From Algoriphagus sp. (GTDB taxonomy: Bacteria > Bacteroidota > Bacteroidia > Cytophagales > Cyclobacteriaceae), in assembly GCF_030694375.1 (NCBI RefSeq), contig NZ_JAUXYL010000024.1, positions 1 to 64,000 of the forward strand: a stretch of 64,000 bases of DNA, given 5' to 3'. The position numbers and the translations under genes were made by a program. The notes under the pieces are model-generated. The model was not told the origin of the DNA, did no database searches, and saw only the letters and a program-made list of their open reading frames with translations. Below are positions 15,606-25,160 of this stretch, piece after piece (positions within the stretch are counted from its first letter, which is position 1; the number at the start of each line of letters is the position of its first letter).

Positions 15606-18600
15606 ATGCAAGAAGGTTTGTATCGATCGGAGTTTGAGCATGACTCCTGCGGTATTGGTGCGGTAGTCGACTTGAGTAATATACCGTCTCATGAGACAAT
15701 CAGCGATGCCTTATATATGCTAAGTAATATGGAGCATCGTGGCGGAAGGGGATCAGACCCTAAAACCGGCGACGGTGCCGGTATTTCTATACAAGTCCCG
15801 CATCAATTTCTCAATGACGTCACAGCACGAACGGAAATTAATCTCCCTGAGCCTGGATTTTATGGCGTAGGTATGACCTTTTTTCCCAAGAATAAGCAGC
15901 TTTATCATCGCTCCAAAGAATTACTCAATCAACTGATTGAAGAAATGGACTTCAATCTGATTGGGTATCGACAGGTACCTGTTGATGAAACGATTCCGGG
16001 ATCTGGGGCTTTGGAAGTCATGCCAAATATTGAGCAGCTTTTTGTAAGCCACAAACAAGGTCTGACTGGTCTTGAGCTTGAGCGAAAACTCTATGTATTA
16101 CGGAACTTTGCAACCTCTGAGATAAACACGAAGATCCCCGGGGTAAATCATGCCTTTTATTTTGCAAGTCTCAGCAGTCTGACCCTTGTATATAAAGGTC
16201 AATTGAGAACAGATCAAGTTTTGCCTTTCTACAAAGATCTTCAAAACCCAAGAATAGAATCGGCTTTTGCCATTGTTCACTCTAGATTCTCGACCAATAC
16301 CTTTCCAAATTGGAGACTCGCTCAGCCCTTCAGATTTCTGTCTCATAACGGTGAGATAAATACAATCCGGGGAAACCTGAATAAAATGAAGTCCAAAGAA
16401 GCCTTGATGAAGTCCAAGTTCTTCACAGATGAAGAACTCGCCAAGCTGATGCCTATCACAAATAAGCTCAACTCGGACTCTGCCAATTTGGATGCTATGG
16501 TAGAATTGCTGACGCTCAGTGGCCGATCATTGCCGCATGCCATGATGATGCTTGTGCCCGAAGCTTGGCAAGACAATGAGGTAATGGACCGGGATAGAAA
16601 GGCATTTTATAAATTTCACGCCTCACTGGTAGAGCCTTGGGATGGACCTGCAGCTTTGCTTTTCACAGACGGAAAGTCAGTAGGAGCTACTTTGGACCGA
16701 AATGGTCTACGTCCACTTCGCTACTTCATCACAAGAGACAATCGACTGGTGCTTTCTTCAGAGGCTGGTGCTTTGCCTATTCGCGAAGCTACAATTACTG
16801 AAAAGGGAAGAATAAGCCCGGGTAGAATGCTTTGGGCTGATCTTGAAAAAGGACGTGTACTATTCGATGAGGAAGTAAAAGGAGAAATCTGCCGTCGTCA
16901 ACCCTACGAAAAGTGGGTAAACGAACAGCGAACCAAACTTCGGTTTGTTCCAGATCCTGAGGAATTATCACATCCTTACTCTACGGAAAACATCAAAAAG
17001 TGTCAAACTGTCTTTGGTTACACTTCTGAGGAGCAAAAAGTGATACTTGGCCCCATGGGCGACACTGGATATGAAGCCATTGGTTCGATGGGAGCAGATA
17101 CGCCTTTAGCAGTCTTATCAAAGCAAAGTCAACATATTTCCAATTACTTTAAGCAGCTTTTCGCTCAAGTCAGCAATCCTCCAATCGATCCTATTCGGGA
17201 GCGATTGGTTATGTCATTGTTCACCCGAATCGGAGAGGGGCACAACATCTTGGATGAAAGTCCGATCCATACCAAGCAAATTCACATTTCACAGCCGGTT
17301 TTGCTCAATGAGGATCTGGAAAAAATCACCCGAATGGAGCACTTGGGCTATCGCACAATAAAACTCTACGGACACTTCATCGCTGATCACAAGCCCGGAA
17401 GACTTCTTGAGGCATTAGATAAACTCTGTCGGGAGGCAGAAGAAGCTATTCATGCTGGTAAAAATGTCCTGATTCTTTCTGACAGAAACAGTTCGGAAGA
17501 ATTAGCGCCGATTCCTTCACTGCTTGCAATCGGAGCAGTTCACCAACATTTGGTGATAAAGAAAATCCGAACACGTGCAGGAATTGTCCTTGAGTCAGCT
17601 GATATCCGAGAAGTTCATCACTTTGCCACTGCCATTGGATATGGTGTTTCAGCGATCAATCCCTATCTCGCTTTGGAGTCCTTATTGGATATGTTCGAAA
17701 AAGGCCAATTGAAGAAGGTAAAAGATCAAAGCACGTTGTTCGCTAATTACCAGGATGCAATTGGAAAGGGACTTTTGAAAGTTCTTTCAAAAATGGGTAT
17801 CTCCACGCTTCAATCGTACCAAGGAGCTCAAATTTTTGAGGCATTGGGCCTGGGTCCAGAGGTCATAGATCGTTGTTTCAAGGGCACAATTTCCAGAATC
17901 AGCGGTATTTCATTCGATGATCTGGCTGAGGAAGTGTTAATCCGTCATCATGCAGCACACGAAACTCACAGTCCGATTTTGGAGACTGGTGGAGTCTATC
18001 AATGGAAAAGAAGAGGGGAAAAACATATGTTCAACCCGGAAACTATCCATTTACTTCAAAAATCTACCCGACTTGGAGATTTCGAGCTCTATAAAAAGTT
18101 CGCCTCCAAAATCAACGAGCAGACAAAGGATGCTTTAACGCTCAGGGGCTTATTTGAATTCAAGAAAAGGATCAGCGTGCCCATCGAGGAGGTAGAACCC
18201 GCAGAAAACATCATGAGGCGTTTTGCTACTGGCGCGATGTCATTTGGCTCTATTTCCCATGAAGCGCATGCCACTTTGGCTATCGCCATGAACCGAATCG
18301 GAGCGAAGAGTAACTCCGGCGAAGGGGGAGAAGATGAAATACGATACAATATAAAGCCAAATGGGGATTGGGAACGCTCTGCTATTAAGCAAGTGGCTTC
18401 AGGACGCTTCGGAGTCACCAGTCACTATCTGACTAATGCAGCAGAACTTCAAATCAAAATGGCACAAGGTGCCAAGCCTGGAGAAGGTGGACAACTTCCA
18501 GGTCATAAAGTGGATGAATGGATCGGAAGAGTAAGACATTCCACGCCTGGAGTCGGCTTGATTTCACCTCCTCCACACCACGATATTTATTCGATTGAAG

Positions 18601-20096
18601 ACTTGGCACAGCTGATTTTCGATTTGAAAAATGCAAATCGAAAGGCTCGAATCAATGTGAAATTGGTGTCTCAGGCTGGAGTGGGGACAGTAGCAGCAGG
18701 TGTTGCAAAAGCGGCCGCTGATGTAATTCTCATTTCAGGTGCCGACGGCGGTACGGGAGCATCCCCCTTAAGCTCAATCCGACATGCTGGACTGCCTTGG
18801 GAACTTGGACTGTCTGAAGCACATCAAACTTTGGTAAAAAACAACCTCAGAAGCCGTGTTGTCCTTCAGACAGACGGACAGCTTCGCACAGGACGTGACT
18901 TGGCAATAGCTACACTGCTGGGAGCTGAAGAATGGGGTATTGCCACCGGTGCACTGGTCGTCGAAGGCTGTATTATGATGCGAAAATGTCATCTTAACAC
19001 CTGTCCAGTTGGCATAGCTACTCAAGATCCTGAACTGCGGAAGCTCTTCACCGGAGATCCCGACCATGTGGTTAACTATTTCAGATTCCTAGTCCAGGAT
19101 TTAAGAGAGATCATGGCTTCACTTGGATTCCGTACTGTGGATGAAATGGTAGGACAAAGTCAGGTACTTCAGTCTACAGGTCATTTGAATCACTGGAAGT
19201 GGGATAAAGTCGATCTTTCTCCAATTTTCCATAAAGTGGAAGTACCGGATCACGTGGGTATCCACAAGCAGATCGATCAGGAATTTGAACTAAAAAAAGT
19301 TCTTGATCGCCAATTGATCAAAACCGCAACTGCAGCTTTGGAACAGGCGATTCCTGTCACCGGCAATTTTCAAATCAAGAACATCGACAGATCGGTAGGA
19401 GCGATGCTTTCCAACGAGATTTCCAAAATCTACGGAGGTGCAGGATTACCCGAAGATACTGTTCACTTCAAATTCACTGGGTCTGCGGGTCAAACTTTCG
19501 GCGGATTCCTTGCAAAAGGTGTGAACTTCGAACTGGAAGGTGAGGCTAATGACTACTTTGGAAAAGGGCTTTCGGGCGGCAAACTGATCGTATACCCAAG
19601 TAGGAATGCACGCTTTGCCCCTGAAGAAAACATTATCATCGGAAATGTGGCTTTCTATGGCGCCACCTCCGGTGAGGCTTATATTAATGGAAAAGGCGGC
19701 GAACGCTTTTGTGTAAGAAACTCAGGTGTAAAAACTGTAATTGAAGGAATCGGAGATCACGGTTGTGAATACATGACCGGAGGATTAATGATTAATCTCG
19801 GTGAAATCGGCCGAAATTTCGCGGCCGGTATGAGTGGTGGCATTGCCTACATACTCAAGGACTACATCACTGAAATAAACAGCGAAATGGTAGACATTGA
19901 CATCCTTGAAGAAGAAGATTTTGCCACAATCAAAGCCTATATCAAGCGCCACGTCAAACTGACCAACAGCGGACTGGGTCAGCGATTCTTGGAAAACTGG
20001 GACAAAACAAAAGAGCAGTTCATCAAGGTAATTCCGAGAGATTACAAGGCGGTTTTACAAAAAAGATCACAAGAACAAGTTAAATCACTGGTGTAA
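15606..20096 (+). CDS. gltB: Glutamate synthase large (alpha) subunit
   Basis: 1496 residues. Converts glutamine and 2-oxoglutarate into two glutamates with electrons from the small subunit. The N-terminal class II amidotransferase domain has its nucleophile at C15 (HDSCGIGAV), so the first 14 residues should be removed. The central and FMN-binding synthase domains follow (MSFGSISHEAH; GAKPGEGGQLPGHKV; LISGADGGTGASPLSSI). The [3Fe-4S] ligands are C1122, C1128 and C1133 (C-x5-C-x4-C). The C-terminal GXGXG beta-helix domain is seen from about residue 1260 (GGKLIVYPS, GERFCVRNSG). gltD starts one base after the stop codon. Confidence 0.97.
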   Translation: MQEGLYRSEFEHDSCGIGAVVDLSNIPSHETISDALYMLSNMEHRGGRGSDPKTGDGAGISIQVPHQFLNDVTARTEINLPEPGFYGVGMTFFPKNKQLYHRSKELLNQLIEEMDFNLIGYRQVPVDETIPGSGALEVMPNIEQLFVSHKQGLTGLELERKLYVLRNFATSEINTKIPGVNHAFYFASLSSLTLVYKGQLRTDQVLPFYKDLQNPRIESAFAIVHSRFSTNTFPNWRLAQPFRFLSHNGEINTIRGNLNKMKSKEALMKSKFFTDEELAKLMPITNKLNSDSANLDAMVELLTLSGRSLPHAMMMLVPEAWQDNEVMDRDRKAFYKFHASLVEPWDGPAALLFTDGKSVGATLDRNGLRPLRYFITRDNRLVLSSEAGALPIREATITEKGRISPGRMLWADLEKGRVLFDEEVKGEICRRQPYEKWVNEQRTKLRFVPDPEELSHPYSTENIKKCQTVFGYTSEEQKVILGPMGDTGYEAIGSMGADTPLAVLSKQSQHISNYFKQLFAQVSNPPIDPIRERLVMSLFTRIGEGHNILDESPIHTKQIHISQPVLLNEDLEKITRMEHLGYRTIKLYGHFIADHKPGRLLEALDKLCREAEEAIHAGKNVLILSDRNSSEELAPIPSLLAIGAVHQHLVIKKIRTRAGIVLESADIREVHHFATAIGYGVSAINPYLALESLLDMFEKGQLKKVKDQSTLFANYQDAIGKGLLKVLSKMGISTLQSYQGAQIFEALGLGPEVIDRCFKGTISRISGISFDDLAEEVLIRHHAAHETHSPILETGGVYQWKRRGEKHMFNPETIHLLQKSTRLGDFELYKKFASKINEQTKDALTLRGLFEFKKRISVPIEEVEPAENIMRRFATGAMSFGSISHEAHATLAIAMNRIGAKSNSGEGGEDEIRYNIKPNGDWERSAIKQVASGRFGVTSHYLTNAAELQIKMAQGAKPGEGGQLPGHKVDEWIGRVRHSTPGVGLISPPPHHDIYSIEDLAQLIFDLKNANRKARINVKLVSQAGVGTVAAGVAKAAADVILISGADGGTGASPLSSIRHAGLPWELGLSEAHQTLVKNNLRSRVVLQTDGQLRTGRDLAIATLLGAEEWGIATGALVVEGCIMMRKCHLNTCPVGIATQDPELRKLFTGDPDHVVNYFRFLVQDLREIMASLGFRTVDEMVGQSQVLQSTGHLNHWKWDKVDLSPIFHKVEVPDHVGIHKQIDQEFELKKVLDRQLIKTATAALEQAIPVTGNFQIKNIDRSVGAMLSNEISKIYGGAGLPEDTVHFKFTGSAGQTFGGFLAKGVNFELEGEANDYFGKGLSGGKLIVYPSRNARFAPEENIIIGNVAFYGATSGEAYINGKGGERFCVRNSGVKTVIEGIGDHGCEYMTGGLMINLGEIGRNFAAGMSGGIAYILKDYITEINSEMVDIDILEEEDFATIKAYIKRHVKLTNSGLGQRFLENWDKTKEQFIKVIPRDYKAVLQKRSQEQVKSLV

Positions 20097-20097
20097 G

Positions 20098-21570
20098 ATG
20101 GGAGCGAAAGAAGGATTTATCCAATTTAAAAGAGAAACACCTGTAAGTCGGGATCCAAAAGAGCGAATCGGCGACTATAAGGAAATATATGAGCCGTTTT
20201 CCGGCGAAAAACTGAATCACCAAGCTGCACGATGCATGGACTGCGGTGTGCCGTTTTGCCATAACGGATGTCCGCTTGGTAATGTAATTCCGGAGTTCAA
20301 TGATGCCGTTTACAACCAGGAATGGGGACAAGCGATCAGCATTTTACACAGCACAAACAACTTCCCGGAGTTTACAGGCAGAATTTGTCCTGCTCCCTGC
20401 GAGGCCAGCTGCGTGTTGGGAATCAATAAAGATCCAGTTGCCATCGAGTTGATAGAGAAGAATATCGCCGAAAAGGCCTATGAACTTGGTTTGATCAAGG
20501 CAAATCCCCCAGAAAAACGAAGCGGTAAAAAAGTGGCTGTAATCGGATCGGGTCCTGCGGGTCTGGCGGCCGCCGATCAGCTAAACCAAGCAGGTCATGA
20601 AGTGACATTGTTTGAGAAAGACGCAAAGGTAGGTGGCCTACTTCGGTACGGAATTCCTGATTTCAAACTCGAAAAGTGGGTAATTGACCGTAGGGTAGCA
20701 CTTATGCAGGAGGAAGGAGTGATTTTCACTACCAATACAGAAATCGGAAATACCATTCAAGCAGAAGAAATCCTGAAGGCTTTCGATGCGGTAGTTCTTT
20801 CCACAGGGGCAGCACATCCAAGGTCTTTAAATATTAAAGGAGACAAGTACAAAGGCGTTCATTTTGCGATGGAATTCCTTGGCAAACAAAATCAGGTAAT
20901 CGGTGGAGAAATCACAGAAAATCCGATTTCTGCCAAAGGCAAACATGTTATTGTAATAGGAGGAGGCGATACGGGAAGCGATTGCATAGGTACTTCCAAC
21001 CGACATGGCGCAGCCTCCATCACCCAACTCGAGCTTTTACCCAAGCCTCCCAAGCAACGAAATAATCTCAACCCATGGCCCGAATGGCCAATGACCTTAA
21101 AAACTTCCAGTTCGCATGAAGAAGGGGCTGAACGAATCTTCTCCATCCTGACCAAGGAATTCACTGGAAATGAAGCTGGGGAAGTCACCGGACTAACATT
21201 GGTTGATATCGAATGGGTAGAAAAAGGAGGACGAATGACTTTCGAAGAGATTCCCGGAAGCGAACGAACTGTACCTTGTGACCTTGCCTTTATCGCTATC
21301 GGTTATATGGGGCCAGCTCAAAATGGACTTTTGGAGGCTTTTGGTGCAGAAACTTTGGAAAACAGTCTGCCAAAATCAAAAAATTATCAAAGTACAAATC
21401 CTAAAGTTTTCCTTGCCGGGGACATGAGACGCGGCCAATCGTTGGTTGTCTGGGCGATATCTGAAGGAAGGGAAACGGCTGTAAAAGTGGACGAATACCT
21501 TATGGGTACATCTTCACTTCCGCAGAAAGATGTGTCTTTCTTCCAAGTTGAAGAGCAAATCGCAGGATAA
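20098..21570 (+). CDS. gltD: Glutamate synthase small (beta) subunit
   Basis: 490 residues. NADPH-dependent flavoprotein that feeds electrons to GltB. The N-terminal domain has two cysteine clusters for [4Fe-4S] centres (CMDCGVPFCHNGCPLG and CPAPCEASCVLG). The FAD-binding GSGPAGLAAADQL motif is near residue 150 and the NADPH-binding GGGDTGSDCIGT near 290. The C-terminal FLAGDMRRGQSLVVWAISEGR closes the FAD site. The ATG lies one base after the gltB stop, so translation is coupled. A terminator follows about 75 nt downstream. Confidence 0.97.
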   Translation: MGAKEGFIQFKRETPVSRDPKERIGDYKEIYEPFSGEKLNHQAARCMDCGVPFCHNGCPLGNVIPEFNDAVYNQEWGQAISILHSTNNFPEFTGRICPAPCEASCVLGINKDPVAIELIEKNIAEKAYELGLIKANPPEKRSGKKVAVIGSGPAGLAAADQLNQAGHEVTLFEKDAKVGGLLRYGIPDFKLEKWVIDRRVALMQEEGVIFTTNTEIGNTIQAEEILKAFDAVVLSTGAAHPRSLNIKGDKYKGVHFAMEFLGKQNQVIGGEITENPISAKGKHVIVIGGGDTGSDCIGTSNRHGAASITQLELLPKPPKQRNNLNPWPEWPMTLKTSSSHEEGAERIFSILTKEFTGNEAGEVTGLTLVDIEWVEKGGRMTFEEIPGSERTVPCDLAFIAIGYMGPAQNGLLEAFGAETLENSLPKSKNYQSTNPKVFLAGDMRRGQSLVVWAISEGRETAVKVDEYLMGTSSLPQKDVSFFQVEEQIAG

Positions 21571-21644
21571 TGTCAAGGCTATCCCCTATGGGTTTGCCCT
21601 GACACATCAATAGTACCCTGTTTAGTTGAACCACCTGCGATATA

Positions 21645-21675
21645 GAAAGCCACCTTTTGGGTGGCTTTCTTCATT
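21645..21675 (+). terminator. Terminator of gltBD
   Basis: A perfect 10-bp stem GAAAGCCACC/GGTGGCTTTC with a 5-nt loop (21645-21669) is followed by TTCATTT. Between the gltD stop and this hairpin lies a second, nested imperfect inverted repeat (21571-21605: TGTCA, GGC, CCC pairing with GGG, GCC, TGACA). Confidence 0.75.
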
Positions 21676-21679
21676 TGGT

Positions 21680-22081
21680 TTAGTTTCCTCTTTTGTGCCT
21701 TGGCATATCCCTACGCTGATGTACTTCTCCTCCGGGTCTTCGGCTTTTCCGCTGATCAAGTTTGATTTCTTCCCACTTGGTTCGTTGCTCTTCCGTAAGC
21801 ACTTCTTTGATTTTCTCCTGATGTACCTTCATTTCTTGTGATTTGACTTTTCTTTCAGCCATGTCCTGCTCCATTTCTATCTGCCGCTTTTTAGCTTGTT
21901 CTAAATTCAATTCAAGAATTTGAGCTTTCTGCTGATCAGAAAGTTTAAGTTCGGTTGCCATTTTTTCAGTGGCTATTTTGGCCCGTTCCTCAGGATTTAT
22001 CTGAGTTCTTTTTTGTTGTTGAGCAGCTACTTGCAAACTGGTAAATACCAATAAGGCCGCACCAATGATCCAATTTTTCAT
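21680..22081 (-). CDS. Spy/CpxP-like (LTXXQ / DUF4890) periplasmic protein
   Basis: 133 residues. Signal peptide at 1-20 (MKNWIIGAALLVFTSLQVAA). The mature part is highly charged and helical, with the repeated motif ERAKIATEKMATELKLSDQQKAQI and KIKEVLTEEQRTKWEEIK, typical of the Spy/LTXXQ family and the Bacteroidota DUF4890 variant. The tail is very basic (RRPGGEVHQRRDMPRHKRGN). Spy-type proteins are ATP-independent periplasmic chaperones in enterobacteria; that role here is inference. Convergent with gltD; NDH-2 lies 88 nt upstream on the same strand. Confidence 0.8.
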   Translation of the reverse strand: MKNWIIGAALLVFTSLQVAAQQQKRTQINPEERAKIATEKMATELKLSDQQKAQILELNLEQAKKRQIEMEQDMAERKVKSQEMKVHQEKIKEVLTEEQRTKWEEIKLDQRKSRRPGGEVHQRRDMPRHKRGN

Positions 22082-22169
22082 CGTTTTTGTAGTTTAGTTT
22101 CGAAGGTTAGACCCATCAAACTTTAATGCGTTTAATCCCCTCTAAACTCGGAACGTTAAGGAATCTTAA

Positions 22170-23507
22170 TTAGGAGCTTTTTTCTTCAATCAACTCCTTC
22201 CGCTCTGAAGCTCTGACATACTTAGGTTTGATCAAAAGCCGCAAACTGGGATCAAAGCTGAGATAATTCCAGCTCCAGTCCAGAAAAATGAATAGCTTAT
22301 TCTTGACACCAAGAATGGCCATTAAGTGAACAAAAAGCCATGTCATCCAAGCCAATAGCCCCTGAAACTTAAGAAAAGGTAAATCTACCACCGCTAATTT
22401 TCTCCCTACCGTTGCCATCGAGCCTAAGTCTTTGTACTTGAAAGAAATCAGCGTTTGGCTATTTACGATACGAAACAGGTTCTTGAATAGATTTTTGGCT
22501 TGTTGGATGGCGACTTGGGCAACTTGAGGATGACCTTTTGGAAAATTACCCTGGGGCAATAAACATTGGTCGCCCAACACATAAACCCCTTCAGATCCGA
22601 TCAGCTGATTAAATTCATTCACCAGCATTCTTCCATTTCCTGCATATTGCTCCGGCTCAAAACCTTCAATCCGATTTGGCTTAATCCCAGCCGCCCAAAG
22701 CAAGGTTTGGGTTTCAATCGATTCTCTTCCCTCCAATAAAACCTTTTTTCCATCATAATCCTGAACTTTGGTACTGAGGAAAACCTCGACTCCAAGCTGT
22801 TGAAGGTACTTCAACGCATGATCTTGCGCTTCCGATGACATAGATGAAAGGAGCTTAGGTCCGGCCTCGATCAACACCACTTTCATGTTTTTGAAGCTAA
22901 GCTCAGGATAGTCTTTGGGAAAAACGTTGTTTCTAAGTTCGGCCATAGCTCCGGCCAACTCAACTCCTGTGGGCCCTCCGCCCACGATCACCATATTCAT
23001 CAGGGATTTTCTGTCTTCGACCTCTGCGATGGTAATTGCCCGCTCATAGTTGGAGATAATTTTATTTCGGATGTATAGTGCTTCGGAAACTGTTTTCATC
23101 GGAGATGAGAAGTACTCAATATTTTTTGCTCCGAAATAATTGGTGTCTGCACCCATTGCCAACACCAAAAAGTCATAGTCAATATACCCAATATCGGTAT
23201 AGAGCCTCTTGGCTTTTGAATCCACTTTTTCCGCCTCAGCCATTCTAAAACTTACGTTAGGTGTACCATGGAAAATTTTGCGAAGCGGAAAAGAAATCGC
23301 ACTCGGCTCGAGTCCTGCCGTTGCCACCTGATAAAACAGCGGCTGAAATTGGTGATAGTTATTTTTATCCAACAGAATGACCTGAAACGCTGCATTTCGA
23401 AGATCTCGAGCTAGTTTCAATCCCGCAAACCCTGCACCTACAACGACAACTTTGGGGAGATTTAGTTTGGGAAGATTCGGGATTGGCTGATATGTAGAAA
23501 AGTCCAT
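22170..23507 (-). CDS. ndh: Type II NADH:quinone oxidoreductase (NDH-2)
   Basis: 445 residues from the ATG at 23507; an in-frame TTG 11 codons upstream is less likely. Transfers electrons from NADH to quinone at the membrane without pumping protons. The FAD-binding motif VVVGAGFAGLKLARDL is near residue 20 and the second nucleotide-binding motif VIVGGGPTGVELAGAMAE near 165. GVYVLGDQC is the flavin-contacting loop. The C-terminus carries hydrophobic stretches (LLAWMTWLFVHLMAILGV; LFIFLDWSWNYLSF) that fit membrane attachment in Bacteroidota NDH-2. Confidence 0.9.
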   Translation of the reverse strand: MDFSTYQPIPNLPKLNLPKVVVVGAGFAGLKLARDLRNAAFQVILLDKNNYHQFQPLFYQVATAGLEPSAISFPLRKIFHGTPNVSFRMAEAEKVDSKAKRLYTDIGYIDYDFLVLAMGADTNYFGAKNIEYFSSPMKTVSEALYIRNKIISNYERAITIAEVEDRKSLMNMVIVGGGPTGVELAGAMAELRNNVFPKDYPELSFKNMKVVLIEAGPKLLSSMSSEAQDHALKYLQQLGVEVFLSTKVQDYDGKKVLLEGRESIETQTLLWAAGIKPNRIEGFEPEQYAGNGRMLVNEFNQLIGSEGVYVLGDQCLLPQGNFPKGHPQVAQVAIQQAKNLFKNLFRIVNSQTLISFKYKDLGSMATVGRKLAVVDLPFLKFQGLLAWMTWLFVHLMAILGVKNKLFIFLDWSWNYLSFDPSLRLLIKPKYVRASERKELIEEKSS

Positions 23508-23621
23508 AAGGGTAAAGGGTTTCCTCTTTAACGGAGCCAACAGGACATAAAGTCGAAGATTTTGGAAAAAATACCCATTTTGATAAAAGGATTCGAGGTT
23601 CGGCTAAGTAAAAAGATTTGC

Positions 23622-23629
23622 TATTTTTG
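23622..23629 (+). promoter_or_regulatory. Candidate -7 element of yebC
   Basis: TATTTTTG is an exact TAnnTTTG match, placing the RNA start near 23636 and 17 nt before the yebC ATG. A TTC rather than TTG sits near the -33 position. Confidence 0.4.
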
Positions 23630-23652
23630 CCCACCTATACACAAGCAAATCC

Positions 23653-24360
23653 ATGGGAAGAGCATTTGAATTCCGAAAAGAGCGAAAATTTAAGCGTTGG
23701 GACAAAATGTCCAAGGTTTTTACCCGGTTGGGAAAAGAAATAGTCATGGCGGTCAAGGCCGCCGGACCTGATCCAAACAGTAATGCAAAACTCCGAACGG
23801 TCATTCAGAACGCCAAAGGAGCCCAAATGCCTAAGGACCGGATAGAAGCCGCAATCAAACGTGCTTCAAATAAGGATGAAAAAGACTACGAAGAGATTGT
23901 GTATGAAGGATACGGCCCATTTGGCATAGCCTTCATTGTGGAGACTTCCACTGACAACACCAACAGAACAGTAGCCAACATCCGATCCTATTTTTCCAAA
24001 GCTGGGGGCGCACTTGGGACCTCAGGCTCCGTGAGCTTCATGTTTGACCGAAAGGCTGTTTTTCGTTTCGCCAAAGGGGATCATGATTTGGATGAACTTG
24101 AATTGGAGTTGATTGACTTTGGACTGACTGAGATTGCTGAAAATGAAGGTGAAATCTTTGCTTACACCGAATTTGAGGACTTTGGGTCCATGCAAAAAGC
24201 ATTGGAAGACCAGGGAATCGAAGTGATTTCTGCGGATTTTCAACGTTTTCCAACTACCTTGACTGAACTCACAGAAGAGCAGGAAGATATCATTCACAAA
24301 CTCATCGATCGTCTGGAAGAGGACGATGATATTAACCAAGTATTTACTAACATGGCCTAG
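23653..24360 (+). CDS. yebC: YebC/PmpR/TACO1-family protein
   Basis: 235 residues. The family signature is clear: MGRAFEFRKERKFKRWDKMS, RLGKEIVMAVKAAGPDPNSN, LRTVIQNAKGAQMPKDRIEAAIKRAS, YEEIVYEGYGPFGIAFIVE, DNTNRTVANIRSYFSKAGG and LGTSGSVSFMFDRK. Family members have been described as transcription regulators (PmpR) and, for TACO1/YebC types, as factors that help ribosomes through polyproline or mitochondrial transcripts. The start at 23653 is the conserved MGRAFE. Cytoplasmic. Confidence 0.93.
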   Translation: MGRAFEFRKERKFKRWDKMSKVFTRLGKEIVMAVKAAGPDPNSNAKLRTVIQNAKGAQMPKDRIEAAIKRASNKDEKDYEEIVYEGYGPFGIAFIVETSTDNTNRTVANIRSYFSKAGGALGTSGSVSFMFDRKAVFRFAKGDHDLDELELELIDFGLTEIAENEGEIFAYTEFEDFGSMQKALEDQGIEVISADFQRFPTTLTELTEEQEDIIHKLIDRLEEDDDINQVFTNMA

Positions 24361-24380
24361 GTTCTGCCTGGCCTTTTTGT

Positions 24381-24947
24381 ATGAATTTCAAAAGAAGACA
24401 AAATTTCCAGCCCTCCGACAAACTTCTGGTTTTGGTTGGAAGCAAAAATCCTGTAAAAATTTCCTGTACGGAAGACGCCTTTACCCGGGCCTTCAACAAA
24501 AGCTTCTTGGTAGAGGGCATTAATGCTGCTTCCGGCGTGAGCGATCAACCTATGGGAGATCAGGAAACACTTCAAGGAGCGATAAATAGAGCAAAAAACT
24601 CCAGAGACGTATTCCCTGAGGCCCATTATTGGGTTGGTATTGAAGGAGGTTTGGACGAGGACGAAGCGGGTATGTTTGCTTTTGCCTGGATTTTTATTCT
24701 GGATACAACTGGTAAAACAAGCCAATCCAAAACGGGCACTTTTTACTTACCCGCAGCAGTCTCAAAACTTGTAAAGGAAGGCATGGAACTTGGAATGGCT
24801 GATGATACTGTTTTCAACCAGGAAAACTCCAAACAACAAGGGGGCTCCGTTGGGATATTGACTCATGGAATTGTAGACAGAAATGAATATTATAGACAAG
24901 CAATAATTTTGGCCCTAATTCCATTTTTGAATGAAAATCTTTTCTAA
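24381..24947 (+). CDS. yjjX: Non-canonical purine NTP phosphatase (DUF84, YjjX-type)
   Basis: 188 residues. Removes ITP/XTP from nucleotide pools, hydrolysing them to diphosphates. Motifs: the N-terminal VLVGSKNPVKISCTEDAF, GVSDQPMGDQETLQGAINRA, the acidic WVGIEGGLDEDE and the C-terminal QGGSVGILTHGIVDR. These fit the YjjX/DUF84 family closely. It lies 20 nt after yebC on the same strand and is probably co-transcribed. Confidence 0.88.
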   Translation: MNFKRRQNFQPSDKLLVLVGSKNPVKISCTEDAFTRAFNKSFLVEGINAASGVSDQPMGDQETLQGAINRAKNSRDVFPEAHYWVGIEGGLDEDEAGMFAFAWIFILDTTGKTSQSKTGTFYLPAAVSKLVKEGMELGMADDTVFNQENSKQQGGSVGILTHGIVDRNEYYRQAIILALIPFLNENLF

Positions 24948-25131
24948 AAGAAAGTAATTCTTTGAAAAATTCAATAAACCAAAATCTTTTTCAAAATTTT
25001 TTAGGCGAAATTGGATTTGCCAAATATTATTTCTTCTTTTAGTAAAATATGGATTTGATCCCTAAAAATTAGCACCTCATCTTCTATTTGGTAAAAGTTG
25101 CATTAATCACCCCCAACCTTAATTCGTGTGT

Positions 25132-25160
25132 AAAACCTCTCTAGGGAGGTTTTATTTTTT
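25132..25160. terminator. Terminator between yjjX and the convergent secreted protein
   Basis: Stem AAAACCTC/GAGGTTTT (25132-25153, extendable by a G-U pair) followed on the plus strand by ATTTTTT. The A-rich left flank is weaker on the minus strand. About 185 nt of AT-rich, gene-free sequence precede it. Confidence 0.65.
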
